From contig UQCR01000020.1 of NCBI GenBank assembly GCA_900539655.1, positions 10,874 to 74,873 of the forward strand: a DNA stretch of 64,000 nucleotides. The letters are read 5' to 3'. The position numbers and the translations under genes were made by a program. This DNA comes from an uncultured Robinsoniella sp. GTDB taxonomy: Bacteria; Bacillota; Clostridia; Lachnospirales; Lachnospiraceae. The notes under the pieces are model-generated. The model searched no databases. It had not been told where the DNA came from and saw nothing but the letters and a program-made list of their open reading frames with translations. This document shows, piece by piece, positions 44,688 through 53,643 of the stretch (the stretch's first letter is position 1; each line of letters opens with the position of its first letter).

Positions 44688-45615
44688 TCTGATCACCGGA
44701 TTTTTAGGCGCCGGTAAAACTACATTTATTAAATACTATGCCGACTATCTCGTCCGCTTAGGAGAATCCGTGACCATTATTGAAAATGAATTTGGAGCAG
44801 CCGGAGTAGACACCGCATTTCTGTCGGGCAGGGGCTTCAATATTAACCAGCTTACAGGTGGCTGTATCTGCTGTTCCCAGAAAGTCAATTTTCATGATAT
44901 GCTGCTGGAACTGTCCCATCAAGGCTGCTCCCATATTATTGTGGAACCCTCTGGCATATATAATATGGACGAATTTTTTGATATTGTGAACAGCCCTGCC
45001 GTAAAATCCTGCTGCCAGGTGGGAAGCATTCTGACCATTGCTGATCCGCATCCTCTGACTGACCTTTCCGAGGAAGCAATGTATATTATGTATTCCCAGC
45101 TATTGAATACCGGAAAAGTAATTTTAAGTAAAACGGGAAATATAACTCCCGAAGAGATCTTATCTTCTATTGCAGATTTAAATGATCTCATGAAGCATTA
45201 CAAAAGTGACCGGATATTTGGAACGGACGTCTGTATTAAAAACTGGTCTGATTTTACGGATGATGATTTTGAAAGTTTTCGAAACGTCGGCTGTCAGGCC
45301 CACTGGCACGAAGAGAAACGCTTTGACCACAGCCGCCTCTATTCCAGCACTACCCTTGCCGATTTCTGTCAGAATGAGGCAGACCTCCTTCATGCATTGA
45401 AACAGATTATGAGTGGGCGCTGTGGCTATATACTCCGCATAAAAGGCTATATTCCCACTCTGGACGGCAATTGTTACGAAGTGAATTGTTCCGCAAACGA
45501 ATTATTCGTCACTTCCTGCCGTCCCCGCAATGCATTGCTGAATATAATTGGAAAAGACATCAATCGTAAAAAAATAAAGGAATATTTTGTCGGAACGCCA
45601 AAAGTATCATCTTGA
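44674..45615 (+). CDS. CobW/COG0523-type metal-chaperone GTPase (second copy)
   Basis: 313 residues. G1 loop GFLGAGKTT, the canonical metal-binding motif GGCICC and VEPSG at switch II are intact; G4 appears as SKTG rather than NKxD, which is unusual. The start is the ATG at 44674 inside the end of the UroD gene; the upstream ATG at 44662 lies in the same frame but is less likely. It differs from the first copy in its complete CxCC and shorter C-terminal domain, so the two probably serve different clients. Confidence 0.88.
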   Translation: MAVIDLITGFLGAGKTTFIKYYADYLVRLGESVTIIENEFGAAGVDTAFLSGRGFNINQLTGGCICCSQKVNFHDMLLELSHQGCSHIIVEPSGIYNMDEFFDIVNSPAVKSCCQVGSILTIADPHPLTDLSEEAMYIMYSQLLNTGKVILSKTGNITPEEILSSIADLNDLMKHYKSDRIFGTDVCIKNWSDFTDDDFESFRNVGCQAHWHEEKRFDHSRLYSSTTLADFCQNEADLLHALKQIMSGRCGYILRIKGYIPTLDGNCYEVNCSANELFVTSCRPRNALLNIIGKDINRKKIKEYFVGTPKVSS

Positions 45616-45640
45616 CTTTTTCTAAAATAAGTTCTATACT

Positions 45641-45680
45641 AATTGCGCACGCAAATGGTTATTTGCGTGCGCAATTTTTA
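45641..45680 (+). terminator. Strong terminator of the UroD-CobW operon
   Basis: A perfect 16 bp stem (AATTGCGCACGCAAAT with its complement), a 4-base loop and a T tract, 25 bases after the CobW stop. Confidence 0.92.
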
Positions 45681-45843
45681 TCATATAACCTATTCGGTTT
45701 AAACACGAAATCTCACATCCCGCTAATTCCAGCCTTTTGTATGGTATCCAACGGTAAAAGTCCGGGAATACTATGGAGAAATTGTGTAAATCACAGCTGT
45801 TCGGAGATATTATGATAAAACAAAAGAAAAAGGAGGAACGAAA

Positions 45844-47247
45844 ATGAAGCCAGTTTCACAAGAAGCAAATAATCCCCTGGGATATCGTAAAGTATCCAGG
45901 CTCTTGACCGGATATGCCATTCCCTGTATCATTTCCATGCTGGTTACTGCACTTTATAACATAGTCGATCAGATATTTATCGGGCAGGGTGTGGGCGTTT
46001 TAGGAAACGCCGCAACAAACATTGCTTTTCCATTGTCCACTACCTGCACTGCAATTGCTCTGCTGCTTGGTATCGGCGGCGCCTCTAATTTTTCACTGGA
46101 ACTGGGTGCCGGCAGGAAGGATGATGCGGCAAAGTCCGCTGGAAATGCAATCACCATGATGGCAGTATGTGGAATCGCACTTTTTGTGATTGTAACTATC
46201 TTCCTGACTCCCATGCTGAAATTCTTTGGTGCCACGGATGAAGTTCTTCCTTATGCCCAGACCTATACCCGGATTACCTCCATTGGATTTCCATTTCTGA
46301 TTATCAACACTGCAATCAGTAAACTGATCCTGGCGGACGGCAGTCCTAAATATTCCATGACCTCCATGCTGGTTGGCGCCGTTATCAATACCATCCTGGA
46401 CCCTATCTTTATCTTTGTATTCGATATGGGTATGGCAGGCGCAGCTCTTGCAACCATAATCGGACAGATCATTTCCTTTTGCATCAGCGTAAAATATGCA
46501 TTCCATTTTCATCATATTACACTGACACGCAAAAGCTTTCAGCTAAAGTATAAATACTGCAGAAATATTTTTGCCCTTGGAGCCAGCGCCTGTTTTAATC
46601 AAATTGCCATGACCGTAACTCAGATTGTCATGAACAACGTGCTCTCCTATTATGGTGCCCGATCTGTGTATGGAAGCGAAATTCCTCTTGCCTGCGCAGG
46701 TATTATCATAAAAGTAAATATGATTTTTATGGCGCTTGTCATCGGTATCTCTCAGGGAACCCAGCCCATTGTAGGATTCAACTACGGTGCAAAAAAATAC
46801 GGACGTGTCAAAGAGACTTACAAACTGGCAGTTTTAAGTGCAACGCTTATTTCTATTCTGGCATTCCTCTGCTTTCAGTTTTTCCCACGGCAGATTATTT
46901 CCATCTTTGGAAACGGAAGCGAGACCTATTTTAAATTTGCGGAACGGTATTTCAGGATCTTTTTGTTTTTGACTTTTATAAATGGCATACAGCCGGTTAC
47001 TTCCAATTTCTTCACCTCCATTGGGAAATCCGTACTGGGTGTATTCATGTCCCTTACCAGACAGATTATTTTCCTGCTTCCGCTTTTCGTCATCTTCCCT
47101 ATCTTCCTGGGAATCGACGGCGTAATGTATGCCGGACCCATAGCAGATGCGGCGGCAGCGGTTGTCTGCATTTACTTCCTGATCCGGGAAATGCGTGAAC
47201 TTACACGGCTTCAAAAGGGATTGGAAGAAGCTAAACCAATTGCTTAA
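45844..47247 (+). CDS. MATE-family multidrug/metabolite efflux transporter
   Basis: 467 residues with 12 predicted membrane segments in two similar halves, typical of MATE exporters driven by sodium or protons. Family marks include YNIVDQIFIGQGVG in helix 2 and GISQGTQPIVGFNYGAKKYGR in the second half. AAAGGAGG lies 7 bases before the ATG. It has its own promoter gap after a strong terminator. It may export a product or toxin linked to the neighbouring methyl-transfer genes or be unrelated. Confidence 0.93.
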   Translation: MKPVSQEANNPLGYRKVSRLLTGYAIPCIISMLVTALYNIVDQIFIGQGVGVLGNAATNIAFPLSTTCTAIALLLGIGGASNFSLELGAGRKDDAAKSAGNAITMMAVCGIALFVIVTIFLTPMLKFFGATDEVLPYAQTYTRITSIGFPFLIINTAISKLILADGSPKYSMTSMLVGAVINTILDPIFIFVFDMGMAGAALATIIGQIISFCISVKYAFHFHHITLTRKSFQLKYKYCRNIFALGASACFNQIAMTVTQIVMNNVLSYYGARSVYGSEIPLACAGIIIKVNMIFMALVIGISQGTQPIVGFNYGAKKYGRVKETYKLAVLSATLISILAFLCFQFFPRQIISIFGNGSETYFKFAERYFRIFLFLTFINGIQPVTSNFFTSIGKSVLGVFMSLTRQIIFLLPLFVIFPIFLGIDGVMYAGPIADAAAAVVCIYFLIREMRELTRLQKGLEEAKPIA

Positions 47248-47293
47248 AATGAATGATTAATGGGGCACTCATTTATCTGCAGTGCCATATTAT

Positions 47294-47332
47294 TATAAGC
47301 CCCCGGAGTATCCGATACTCTGGGGGCTTATA
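47294..47332. terminator. Bidirectional hairpin between MATE and DUF2284-like genes
   Basis: ATAAGCCCCCGGAGTA pairs with TACTCTGGGGGCTTAT, with a 5-base loop, between converging genes. Confidence 0.75.
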
Positions 47333-47369
47333 TAATCTCCTGATTCATCTTCTCAGGCATTTTCCTGAT

Positions 47370-47906
47370 TTAAAAAAATATATTACTGAAATAAGTCACT
47401 GTATTTGCGCCGTTTATGTAATGGATCCCTGCCGCAGAGGCTTCTTTATTCACATAGATTCCAAAGCTTTCCACTGAGGGAAACATCTGATCCGGGAATC
47501 GGCACGGTGCATCCGGGTAGGTACAGGATTTGCAATTCTGGCACCCTTCCGATGACAGCATCAGGATATCATCCCTGTCTTCCAGGAAGATTTCCCTTAC
47601 TTTTTTACTCACCTCTTCATGCCTTTTTTTCGCATCCATCATACCATCCCAGTCAAAGGAATCTTCCAGATTAGAAACCGTAGAAAAAACTACCACGTTT
47701 TTGTATTTCATAGCCCGTTCCCTGCATTCCTCCACAGTCCCCACCCCCGGAGGACATGCCCAGGTCTTCCCATACTGCCCGCACTGGTTGACTGCGCACA
47801 TTTCTCTCACTTCATCGGAAAATACAATCTTCTCCACAGGTACCACCGCTGCCTCGTGTACCCCCGCTTCCTTGCATTTGCTTAATACCTCTTCCAGATC
47901 TCTCAT
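47370..47906 (-). CDS. DUF2284-like Cys-rich metal-binding protein
   Basis: 178 residues, cytoplasmic. Two Cys groups are visible: CAVNQCGQYGKTWACPPGVG (about 37-56) and CQNCKSCTYPDAPC (about 122-135), the pattern of DUF2284 proteins, which I recall as frequent companions of corrinoid methyltransferase genes in anaerobes. An Fe-S cluster or other metal site is likely. GGGGG precedes the ATG by 7 bases. It stands alone between converging MATE and the UroD-paralogue operon. Confidence 0.8.
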   Translation of the reverse strand: MRDLEEVLSKCKEAGVHEAAVVPVEKIVFSDEVREMCAVNQCGQYGKTWACPPGVGTVEECRERAMKYKNVVVFSTVSNLEDSFDWDGMMDAKKRHEEVSKKVREIFLEDRDDILMLSSEGCQNCKSCTYPDAPCRFPDQMFPSVESFGIYVNKEASAAGIHYINGANTVTYFSNIFF

Positions 47907-48040
47907 GTAAAATCCCCCATTGTCATCGTCTGTTTTACAGACTCATTATCCGGGAAAACAGTTATTTGTGTTTCCCGCTCTGTTATTCTTATTGTATCAA
48001 AGCAGCGCATAAAAGCAAGGGAATTTTTATGTTTTCTCCA

Positions 48041-49111
48041 TTAAAATACTTTTTTGCCTCTGTATTCCCCGGCTGTCTTTATCAGATAATCCGCTTCCTC
48101 AGGAGTACTGCAGTTCATGCGGTATAATACACCCTCCGGCCTTAACTGCTCCAACAGTACCGGCAGATCTTCCTTAACAATATCGATGTGGATCATCTTC
48201 CCCGCATCCTGTATCTTTTTCAGCGTTTCAATCCAGTAAGCCGCCGTGGGCTGTCCAGCTCCGTATACCCATTGAATGCCATCCAGCCCCTCCAGCTCCA
48301 GCAGGCTGTCCAGCTGCCGTAATGCGCCGGGTCCATCCAGGTGGAAAATAGTATGTTTCAGGAACCCGATTTCTTCTTTTAACTCAGGAATCACGAATTG
48401 CTGATACATTTCTTCAGAAATCATTCCTCCAAAATCACAGGATGTCACATACCAGCCCTGCTGATGGTAAATTCCCATCCAGTTGGAATTCCCCTGCTGC
48501 TTTTCCTGCAGAATATCATTCAGCCTGTTATATACCTCCTTAAACCGCATACACATTTCAAAATTCAATTTCTGTACCAGCTCCGGCTCTTCAAATATGT
48601 CAAAGCACAATTCCTGTGGTCCCCGTAATGATACCAGCCCATCCAATCCCGGATGGATATCTGTGATTCCAACCAGATAATCTCCACGGCTGTCATCCAG
48701 CATCGCTTTCGTCAGTTCCACAGTCTTACGAAACCAGATATTGTCTTCCTTTATGCAGCTTACATCAATGTCCTCCAGTTTTTCAACATGGCTGGATGCC
48801 CAGCTGGTATCTTCCCCAAAAGTAATGCCGCATCCAAAATATGCGCCAAATACGTCAGGTCCCAGGTTTGGACATACCAATGGATATGCTTCTCCTGCAA
48901 AATATAAGGATTCCTGAAGTGCCCGCTCTCTTCTTACCACATATTCAGTATCCATCCACTGATCATACAGATTTTCTCTTTTTTCTGAAAATACAGATCG
49001 GTAATCATACTGCGGCACCCGTATGTCCATTAGCGGCCTGTCATGATTTTCCTTTGCCCAATAGGCATCATAGCGTTTTTTGATCTGATCAAAGTTATCA
49101 ATGTGAATCAT
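48041..49111 (-). CDS. UroD-superfamily protein A of sugar locus 2
   Basis: 356 residues, a TIM-barrel protein of the UroD superfamily. The zinc His-x-Cys pair is replaced by His-Leu-Asp (IFHLDGPG, near 253), and no distal GC motif is found, though RMNCSTP near the end carries one Cys. It is therefore probably not a standard thiol methyltransferase. It lies 27 bases after UroD paralogue B and downstream of an ABC sugar transporter, a pairing that suggests the two proteins process the imported compound or its aglycone. Function unknown. Confidence 0.82.
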   Translation of the reverse strand: MIHIDNFDQIKKRYDAYWAKENHDRPLMDIRVPQYDYRSVFSEKRENLYDQWMDTEYVVRRERALQESLYFAGEAYPLVCPNLGPDVFGAYFGCGITFGEDTSWASSHVEKLEDIDVSCIKEDNIWFRKTVELTKAMLDDSRGDYLVGITDIHPGLDGLVSLRGPQELCFDIFEEPELVQKLNFEMCMRFKEVYNRLNDILQEKQQGNSNWMGIYHQQGWYVTSCDFGGMISEEMYQQFVIPELKEEIGFLKHTIFHLDGPGALRQLDSLLELEGLDGIQWVYGAGQPTAAYWIETLKKIQDAGKMIHIDIVKEDLPVLLEQLRPEGVLYRMNCSTPEEADYLIKTAGEYRGKKVF

Positions 49112-49138
49112 TTTAAGCCCCCTTTTATCATATCTCCC

Positions 49139-50212
49139 CTAATAACCCCCATATTCTTCCACTGCTTCGAAGAAAGCAATCAGATTCTCCCAGCTCACTT
49201 CCGGCTCCACCATATGATTGGGTCCAATGAGATATCCACCGTCTTTTCCAAGGATTTCAATACAACGTTTTACCTCTTTCTTCACCTGTTCGGGCGTACC
49301 AAAAGAAAGGTTGGTCTGGGCGCTAACCCCTCCCCAAAACGCCAGCTTATCTCCATAGGTATCCTTTATTTTCTGCAAATCCATGCATTCAGGCTGGATC
49401 GGATTTAAAATGTTAACCCCTATCTCGATTAATTCCGGAATAATCTGACACGGATTACCGCAGGAGTGGTAAAAGACCGGTATATCAGGTGTTATCTCCC
49501 TGGCTCTTGTAATAATCCGTGCCAGTCTGGGCTTAAGGAATTCCCGCCAGGTATCCACTCCAATCAGCATGCCTGTCTGCATTCCCACATCATCCCCCAG
49601 CATAAGTACATCTATTCCGGCCTTTAGCATAAGTACTACCTGTTCCATACGCATCCGGGTGATGCGCTCCATTAATATCGTAATCGCCTCCGGCTCTGTT
49701 AACATGTCCATCATAGTTTCTTCAAATCCCCGGATAGCCCAGGTTTTTTCAAAAATTGTCTGGGTCAGGCTTCCGCACACTGCAAGCCCTTTTTCATGGC
49801 ACTTATCCACATAAGACTTAAAATGTGCACTTCTCTTTGGTTCTAAAAAATCCGGCAACGGAAATTCTTCTGCCTGCCGCTCTGTCATGCCTGCCTTAAA
49901 AGGGGAGATAATATGTTCAAAATGTAAATTCGTATCCTTGGATTTTCCGCTTCCCACGCCCCATTCATTGACAGAAAATCCTGGTTCCTGGTCTCTGCCC
50001 GCATAATATTCTGTGAAATCCCTTTTTACTTCGGTTGGTGCAAAATCCAAAAACCGGATATCCAAGCCAAAGTATTCAAAATAATCATCACATCCCGTTC
50101 TTTTACGGAATTCTGCTTCCAGCGCCGGACACAATCCCCAGCTTAAATCCTTTGGTATTTTATCCGGAACCTTTCTGTTCACTACCGCCAATACCCGCTC
50201 TCTTCCATTCAT
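49139..50212 (-). CDS. UroD-superfamily protein B of sugar locus 2
   Basis: 357 residues. The start NGRERVLAVVNRKVPDKIPKD and middle VFYHSCGNPCQIIPELIEIG are typical of UroD-family methyltransferase relatives; His-Ser-Cys is present near 250, but the distal zinc Cys is replaced by Asn in GPNHMVEPE. AGGAGG lies 8 bases before the ATG. It follows the permease gene by 94 bases on the same strand. Homologues of this type are known from sugar-transport operons, without an assigned reaction as far as I know. Confidence 0.85.
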   Translation of the reverse strand: MNGRERVLAVVNRKVPDKIPKDLSWGLCPALEAEFRKRTGCDDYFEYFGLDIRFLDFAPTEVKRDFTEYYAGRDQEPGFSVNEWGVGSGKSKDTNLHFEHIISPFKAGMTERQAEEFPLPDFLEPKRSAHFKSYVDKCHEKGLAVCGSLTQTIFEKTWAIRGFEETMMDMLTEPEAITILMERITRMRMEQVVLMLKAGIDVLMLGDDVGMQTGMLIGVDTWREFLKPRLARIITRAREITPDIPVFYHSCGNPCQIIPELIEIGVNILNPIQPECMDLQKIKDTYGDKLAFWGGVSAQTNLSFGTPEQVKKEVKRCIEILGKDGGYLIGPNHMVEPEVSWENLIAFFEAVEEYGGY

Positions 50213-50306
50213 GATACCATCCTCCTGACTTTTATCTCATTTAATTACTGCCTTTGCTTTTGCTGCCTTTACTACCTTTACCGGGCATTTACCGCTCACA
50301 CTCCCG

Positions 50307-51140
50307 CTATTGCTTTACACTGCCCGCAGTCAGACCGTCTATAATATTTTTTTCAAACAATATAACAAATAATACAATAGGGATCATCATAATAGTTGCC
50401 AGTGCACTGATTTTCTCCCATGGTACGTTATACTGGTTTATTCTTGGGATCAATGTCAGACCCACACTCAGCGGTGTGGCTTTCCTGTTGGTAAAAACCA
50501 GCGGTATCATAAACTCATTCATGGTATTAATAAAGTTAATAATTGCCATGGTGGCAATTGCCGGCTTCATAAGTGGAAACAGCACCTTGAATATCTTGGT
50601 GCAGACGTTTGCTCCGTCAACTGCAGCCGCTTCTTCTAACGAATAGGGTATCTGCTGTATGAAGGTCACAAAAGACATCGTGGTAAATGGTATAAACCCG
50701 CTGACATATAATAGGATCAGACCCAGGTGGGTATCGTGGAGATGCAGAGTCTTATATGTCTGAAACATGGGAATTAAGGTCATAATAACCGGCAGCATTG
50801 CAGAAAAAACCAACATTGAATAGGCCGCGCCTGATCCCCGGAATGTAAATCTGGCAAAGGAATACGCAGCCAGTATGCTGATTATAATTGTTGCGATAAT
50901 GGCAAATACGGCTACAATCAATGTATTGAACGCTAACCCACTGACATCCACCTCTTTAAACAGCGTAAAATAGTTCTGAAGTGTAGGATTCTCAGGAAAA
51001 TAGGTGACCGGCGTCGTGAACAGCAATTCTTTTTCCGTAATGGAAGATGTAAATATCCAGAATACCGGAAATAAGATGATCAGAGCCAGTATAATAGTTG
51101 TAATCCAGATAAAAATCCGATAACCTTTCGACTTTTTCAT
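50307..51140 (-). CDS. CUT1 ABC sugar transporter permease (MalG type), locus 2
   Basis: 277 residues, six membrane segments, with the EAA loop AAAVDGANVCTKIFKVLFPLMKPA. GGGGGTGGG precedes the ATG. It works with the permease and binding protein encoded upstream. As at locus 1, no ATPase gene is present. Confidence 0.94.
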   Translation of the reverse strand: MKKSKGYRIFIWITTIILALIILFPVFWIFTSSITEKELLFTTPVTYFPENPTLQNYFTLFKEVDVSGLAFNTLIVAVFAIIATIIISILAAYSFARFTFRGSGAAYSMLVFSAMLPVIMTLIPMFQTYKTLHLHDTHLGLILLYVSGFIPFTTMSFVTFIQQIPYSLEEAAAVDGANVCTKIFKVLFPLMKPAIATMAIINFINTMNEFMIPLVFTNRKATPLSVGLTLIPRINQYNVPWEKISALATIMMIPIVLFVILFEKNIIDGLTAGSVKQ

Positions 51141-51151
51141 TTTCCCACCCC

Positions 51152-52039
51152 CTAGTAGTCAATCTTTTTCTGCAGACGCATACCGCCGCCTGCAACAATT
51201 ACCATGATCAGGAACAACATCATTGATATGGCTGATGCATATCCATAGTTCAGGTTTTTAAAGGCTTCTGTCGTTATCTTGTAACTAATTAAAGAGGTCT
51301 TAGCCCCCGGTCCTCCCTGGGTCATGGCATAAACCAGATCAAAGCTTGTCAGCCGCCAAAGAGTAAAAAATAATCCCATGGTAATCAGAACCCGTTTAAT
51401 ATGCGGCATGGTAATCGCAAAAAAACGCTTAACGGCACCTGCACCATCCATGGCTGCAGATTCATACAATTCCAGTGAAACACTTTGTAATGCCGCCAAG
51501 ACCATAATCGCAAAGAACGGCACATTTTTCCAGACATCTACGATGATAACTGCCGCCTGGGCACCTGCAGGATTTACCAGCCATGCAAAATTAAAATTAG
51601 ATTGGCTGAGCCTTGAGAACAGGTCATTTACAAATCCATAAGTATCGTTAAACGCCCATTGTGCTGCTATACCAATGACGATCGTAGGCATCGCCCATGG
51701 TATCAGAACTATGGAACGCAAAAATTTTTTCCCTTTGAATTTTACGTTTAAAACTAAAGCCAGCATTATGCCTAAAGTCATGATTAATATAACGGAAATG
51801 ATAGTAAAGATCAGCGTAAAGCGAATAGATTCCTGCACACCAGGATCCTTCAACAGCTTTACATAATTTTGAAATCCTACAAATTTCTTTGTCTGTGTGA
51901 TCATTTTATAATTTAAAAGACTGTACCACGCTGTCGTAATCATCGGATAAATAATGGTGGCGCCCCTTACGAGCAGCGCCGGCAGTACCAGTGCCCAGGC
52001 TACCAGCACTCTCTTTTTTCCCATTGACATTTTTTTCAT
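51152..52039 (-). CDS. CUT1 ABC sugar transporter permease (MalF type), locus 2
   Basis: 295 residues with six membrane segments and the EAA loop AAMDGAGAVKRFFAITMPHI. It forms the channel with the second permease, 11 bases downstream. A stem-loop lies in the 125-base gap between this gene and the binding-protein gene. Confidence 0.94.
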   Translation of the reverse strand: MKKMSMGKKRVLVAWALVLPALLVRGATIIYPMITTAWYSLLNYKMITQTKKFVGFQNYVKLLKDPGVQESIRFTLIFTIISVILIMTLGIMLALVLNVKFKGKKFLRSIVLIPWAMPTIVIGIAAQWAFNDTYGFVNDLFSRLSQSNFNFAWLVNPAGAQAAVIIVDVWKNVPFFAIMVLAALQSVSLELYESAAMDGAGAVKRFFAITMPHIKRVLITMGLFFTLWRLTSFDLVYAMTQGGPGAKTSLISYKITTEAFKNLNYGYASAISMMLFLIMVIVAGGGMRLQKKIDY

Positions 52040-52085
52040 CCCGCAACCTTCCCCTCTTTTTCTATCTGCCTGCCGCAGATGCTAA

Positions 52086-52109
52086 GAGGGAACCCCGCGG
52101 TGTTCCCCC
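52086..52109. terminator. Intercistronic stem-loop between binding protein and permease, locus 2
   Basis: GAGGGAAC and GTTCCCCC form an 8 bp stem (one mismatch) around CCCGCGGT. In the direction of the operon there is no T tract, so it more likely protects the upstream message or gives partial termination. Confidence 0.6.
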
Positions 52110-52164
52110 TTTTATTCTTACGGCCTGTAAAATACTGTAACGGACTGATAAAGTGCAGTTACTT

Positions 52165-53526
52165 TTATTCTTCAACCAGAGCCTGAATCTCTGCAGTAGC
52201 TTTTTCTACACATTCGTCCAAAGACATTTGATTGGTCAGATAGGACTGTGCATAGGTCTCCGCAACCTCCATAAGCTCATTTACCGTTGCCGGCATCGGT
52301 CTTGGAACTAACGAACCTGCTGCCGAATATTCTTCCAGCGCCTGGCCTGCCCGGTTTACTTCCTTAGCCTCCGGTTTTGCCATTACCTTAGCATGAGAAG
52401 AACCTTCCATCTGAAGATTGCACATCTGTCCTTCTTCGCTGGCCCATACCTTAAGCACTTCTTTTGCTGCATCCACTTTTTTAGAATTCTTATTAATTGC
52501 CATATGCCAACCTGCTACGATAGTATGGTTTGTTTTAAATACCGGCATGGGTTCAATCTGTATGTTATCCCCCCATTTATCTCCACAGACATCTGCCAGG
52601 TAAGCCCACTGGAACACCATTCCGTATTTGTTGTCGATAATCTTCTGGTTCATGGCATCATAGCTGTCACCAAGTGCTGCTTCCGATACCACTTTATCTT
52701 TATAAAGCATATCATACATAAACTGCAGTGCTTCTTTTGACTCCGGTTTTGTCCAATCATATATATCACCCTCAAAACAATACATCCACCGGATTAAATC
52801 ATTATATAACTGTCCTCCCTTTGACCAGGCTGCGCCATATCCATAAGCCTCCTCATTCGTCATAGCCTTTGCCGCTTCCAGAAATTCATCTGTATTCGTG
52901 GGAATCTTTGCGCCCGCCTTGTCAAATACCTCTTTGTTAATAAACAGATACATGGCATTCAATTCCTGGGGCAGCAAATAATAATTTCCATCTGCACTCT
53001 TGCAGATCCGTTCCAGAACATCTGCCGGATAATTTTCTTTTTCAGCCTCAATAATTTCATTAATGGGTTCCAGATAGCCTGCTGTACTGTATGTAACGCC
53101 TAATAACTCGTCCACATGCACAATATCAAAAGAATCATCTCCTGCAGTCAGTATGGAACTCAGTTTCGTTACAACATCCGGATAATTAGTCGGTGCAACC
53201 ACTCCCTCAACGATTATGCCTGTTTTCTCTTTTACCAGATCAACGAAGGGCTGCCATCCTTCCATATCTACATTTCGCGTATATACCGTAACCGTTTCTC
53301 CCGCAAATGGCTGATCGCTTCCTTTCTCCGGCGCTTCGCTTTCCTGTGCAGATGACGATTCTGCGCCCTGTGAATCCTTTGCATCTGTCACCTTCTCTGT
53401 GCTTTCAGCACTCGTTCCCGCACTTCCTTTTGTTTCTCCTGCCCCGCTGTTACCTGTACCGCCGCATGCTGTCAGACCTGCTGCCAGTGCCAATGTTAAT
53501 AAAACGCTGATAAACCTCTTCTTCAT
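52165..53526 (-). CDS. ABC transporter sugar-binding lipoprotein, locus 2
   Basis: 453 residues. Lipobox LTAC (Cys near residue 21), a Ser/Glu-rich spacer to about residue 75, then a family-1 solute-binding domain (DIVHVDELLG, YYLLPQELNAMYLFINKEVFDKAG, GMVFQWAYLAD). GAGAGGGT precedes the ATG. It is downstream of the YesN/YesM genes on the same strand, after a hairpin with a T tract. Confidence 0.94.
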   Translation of the reverse strand: MKKRFISVLLTLALAAGLTACGGTGNSGAGETKGSAGTSAESTEKVTDAKDSQGAESSSAQESEAPEKGSDQPFAGETVTVYTRNVDMEGWQPFVDLVKEKTGIIVEGVVAPTNYPDVVTKLSSILTAGDDSFDIVHVDELLGVTYSTAGYLEPINEIIEAEKENYPADVLERICKSADGNYYLLPQELNAMYLFINKEVFDKAGAKIPTNTDEFLEAAKAMTNEEAYGYGAAWSKGGQLYNDLIRWMYCFEGDIYDWTKPESKEALQFMYDMLYKDKVVSEAALGDSYDAMNQKIIDNKYGMVFQWAYLADVCGDKWGDNIQIEPMPVFKTNHTIVAGWHMAINKNSKKVDAAKEVLKVWASEEGQMCNLQMEGSSHAKVMAKPEAKEVNRAGQALEEYSAAGSLVPRPMPATVNELMEVAETYAQSYLTNQMSLDECVEKATAEIQALVEE

Positions 53527-53571
53527 AGTACCCTCTCCTTCACTTGTTTGATATAACTAATATAGATTTTA

Positions 53572-53612
53572 TCCGTAAAAAAAACAATGTACCAATTTCT
53601 AGGAAATGGTAC
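53572..53612 (-). terminator. Terminator/attenuator between yesN and binding-protein genes, locus 2
   Basis: On the minus strand TGTACCA-TTTC-CTA-GAAA-T-TGGTACA makes an 11 bp stem with one bulge, followed by TTGTTTTTTTT. It should end transcripts from the regulator genes. The near-perfect dyad could also be an operator. A TTTACG/TTATAT pair with 17-base spacing just after it may be the separate promoter for the transporter. Confidence 0.7.
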
Positions 53613-53643
53613 ACTTTTCTTATATCTTCTATTATACTTTCTA

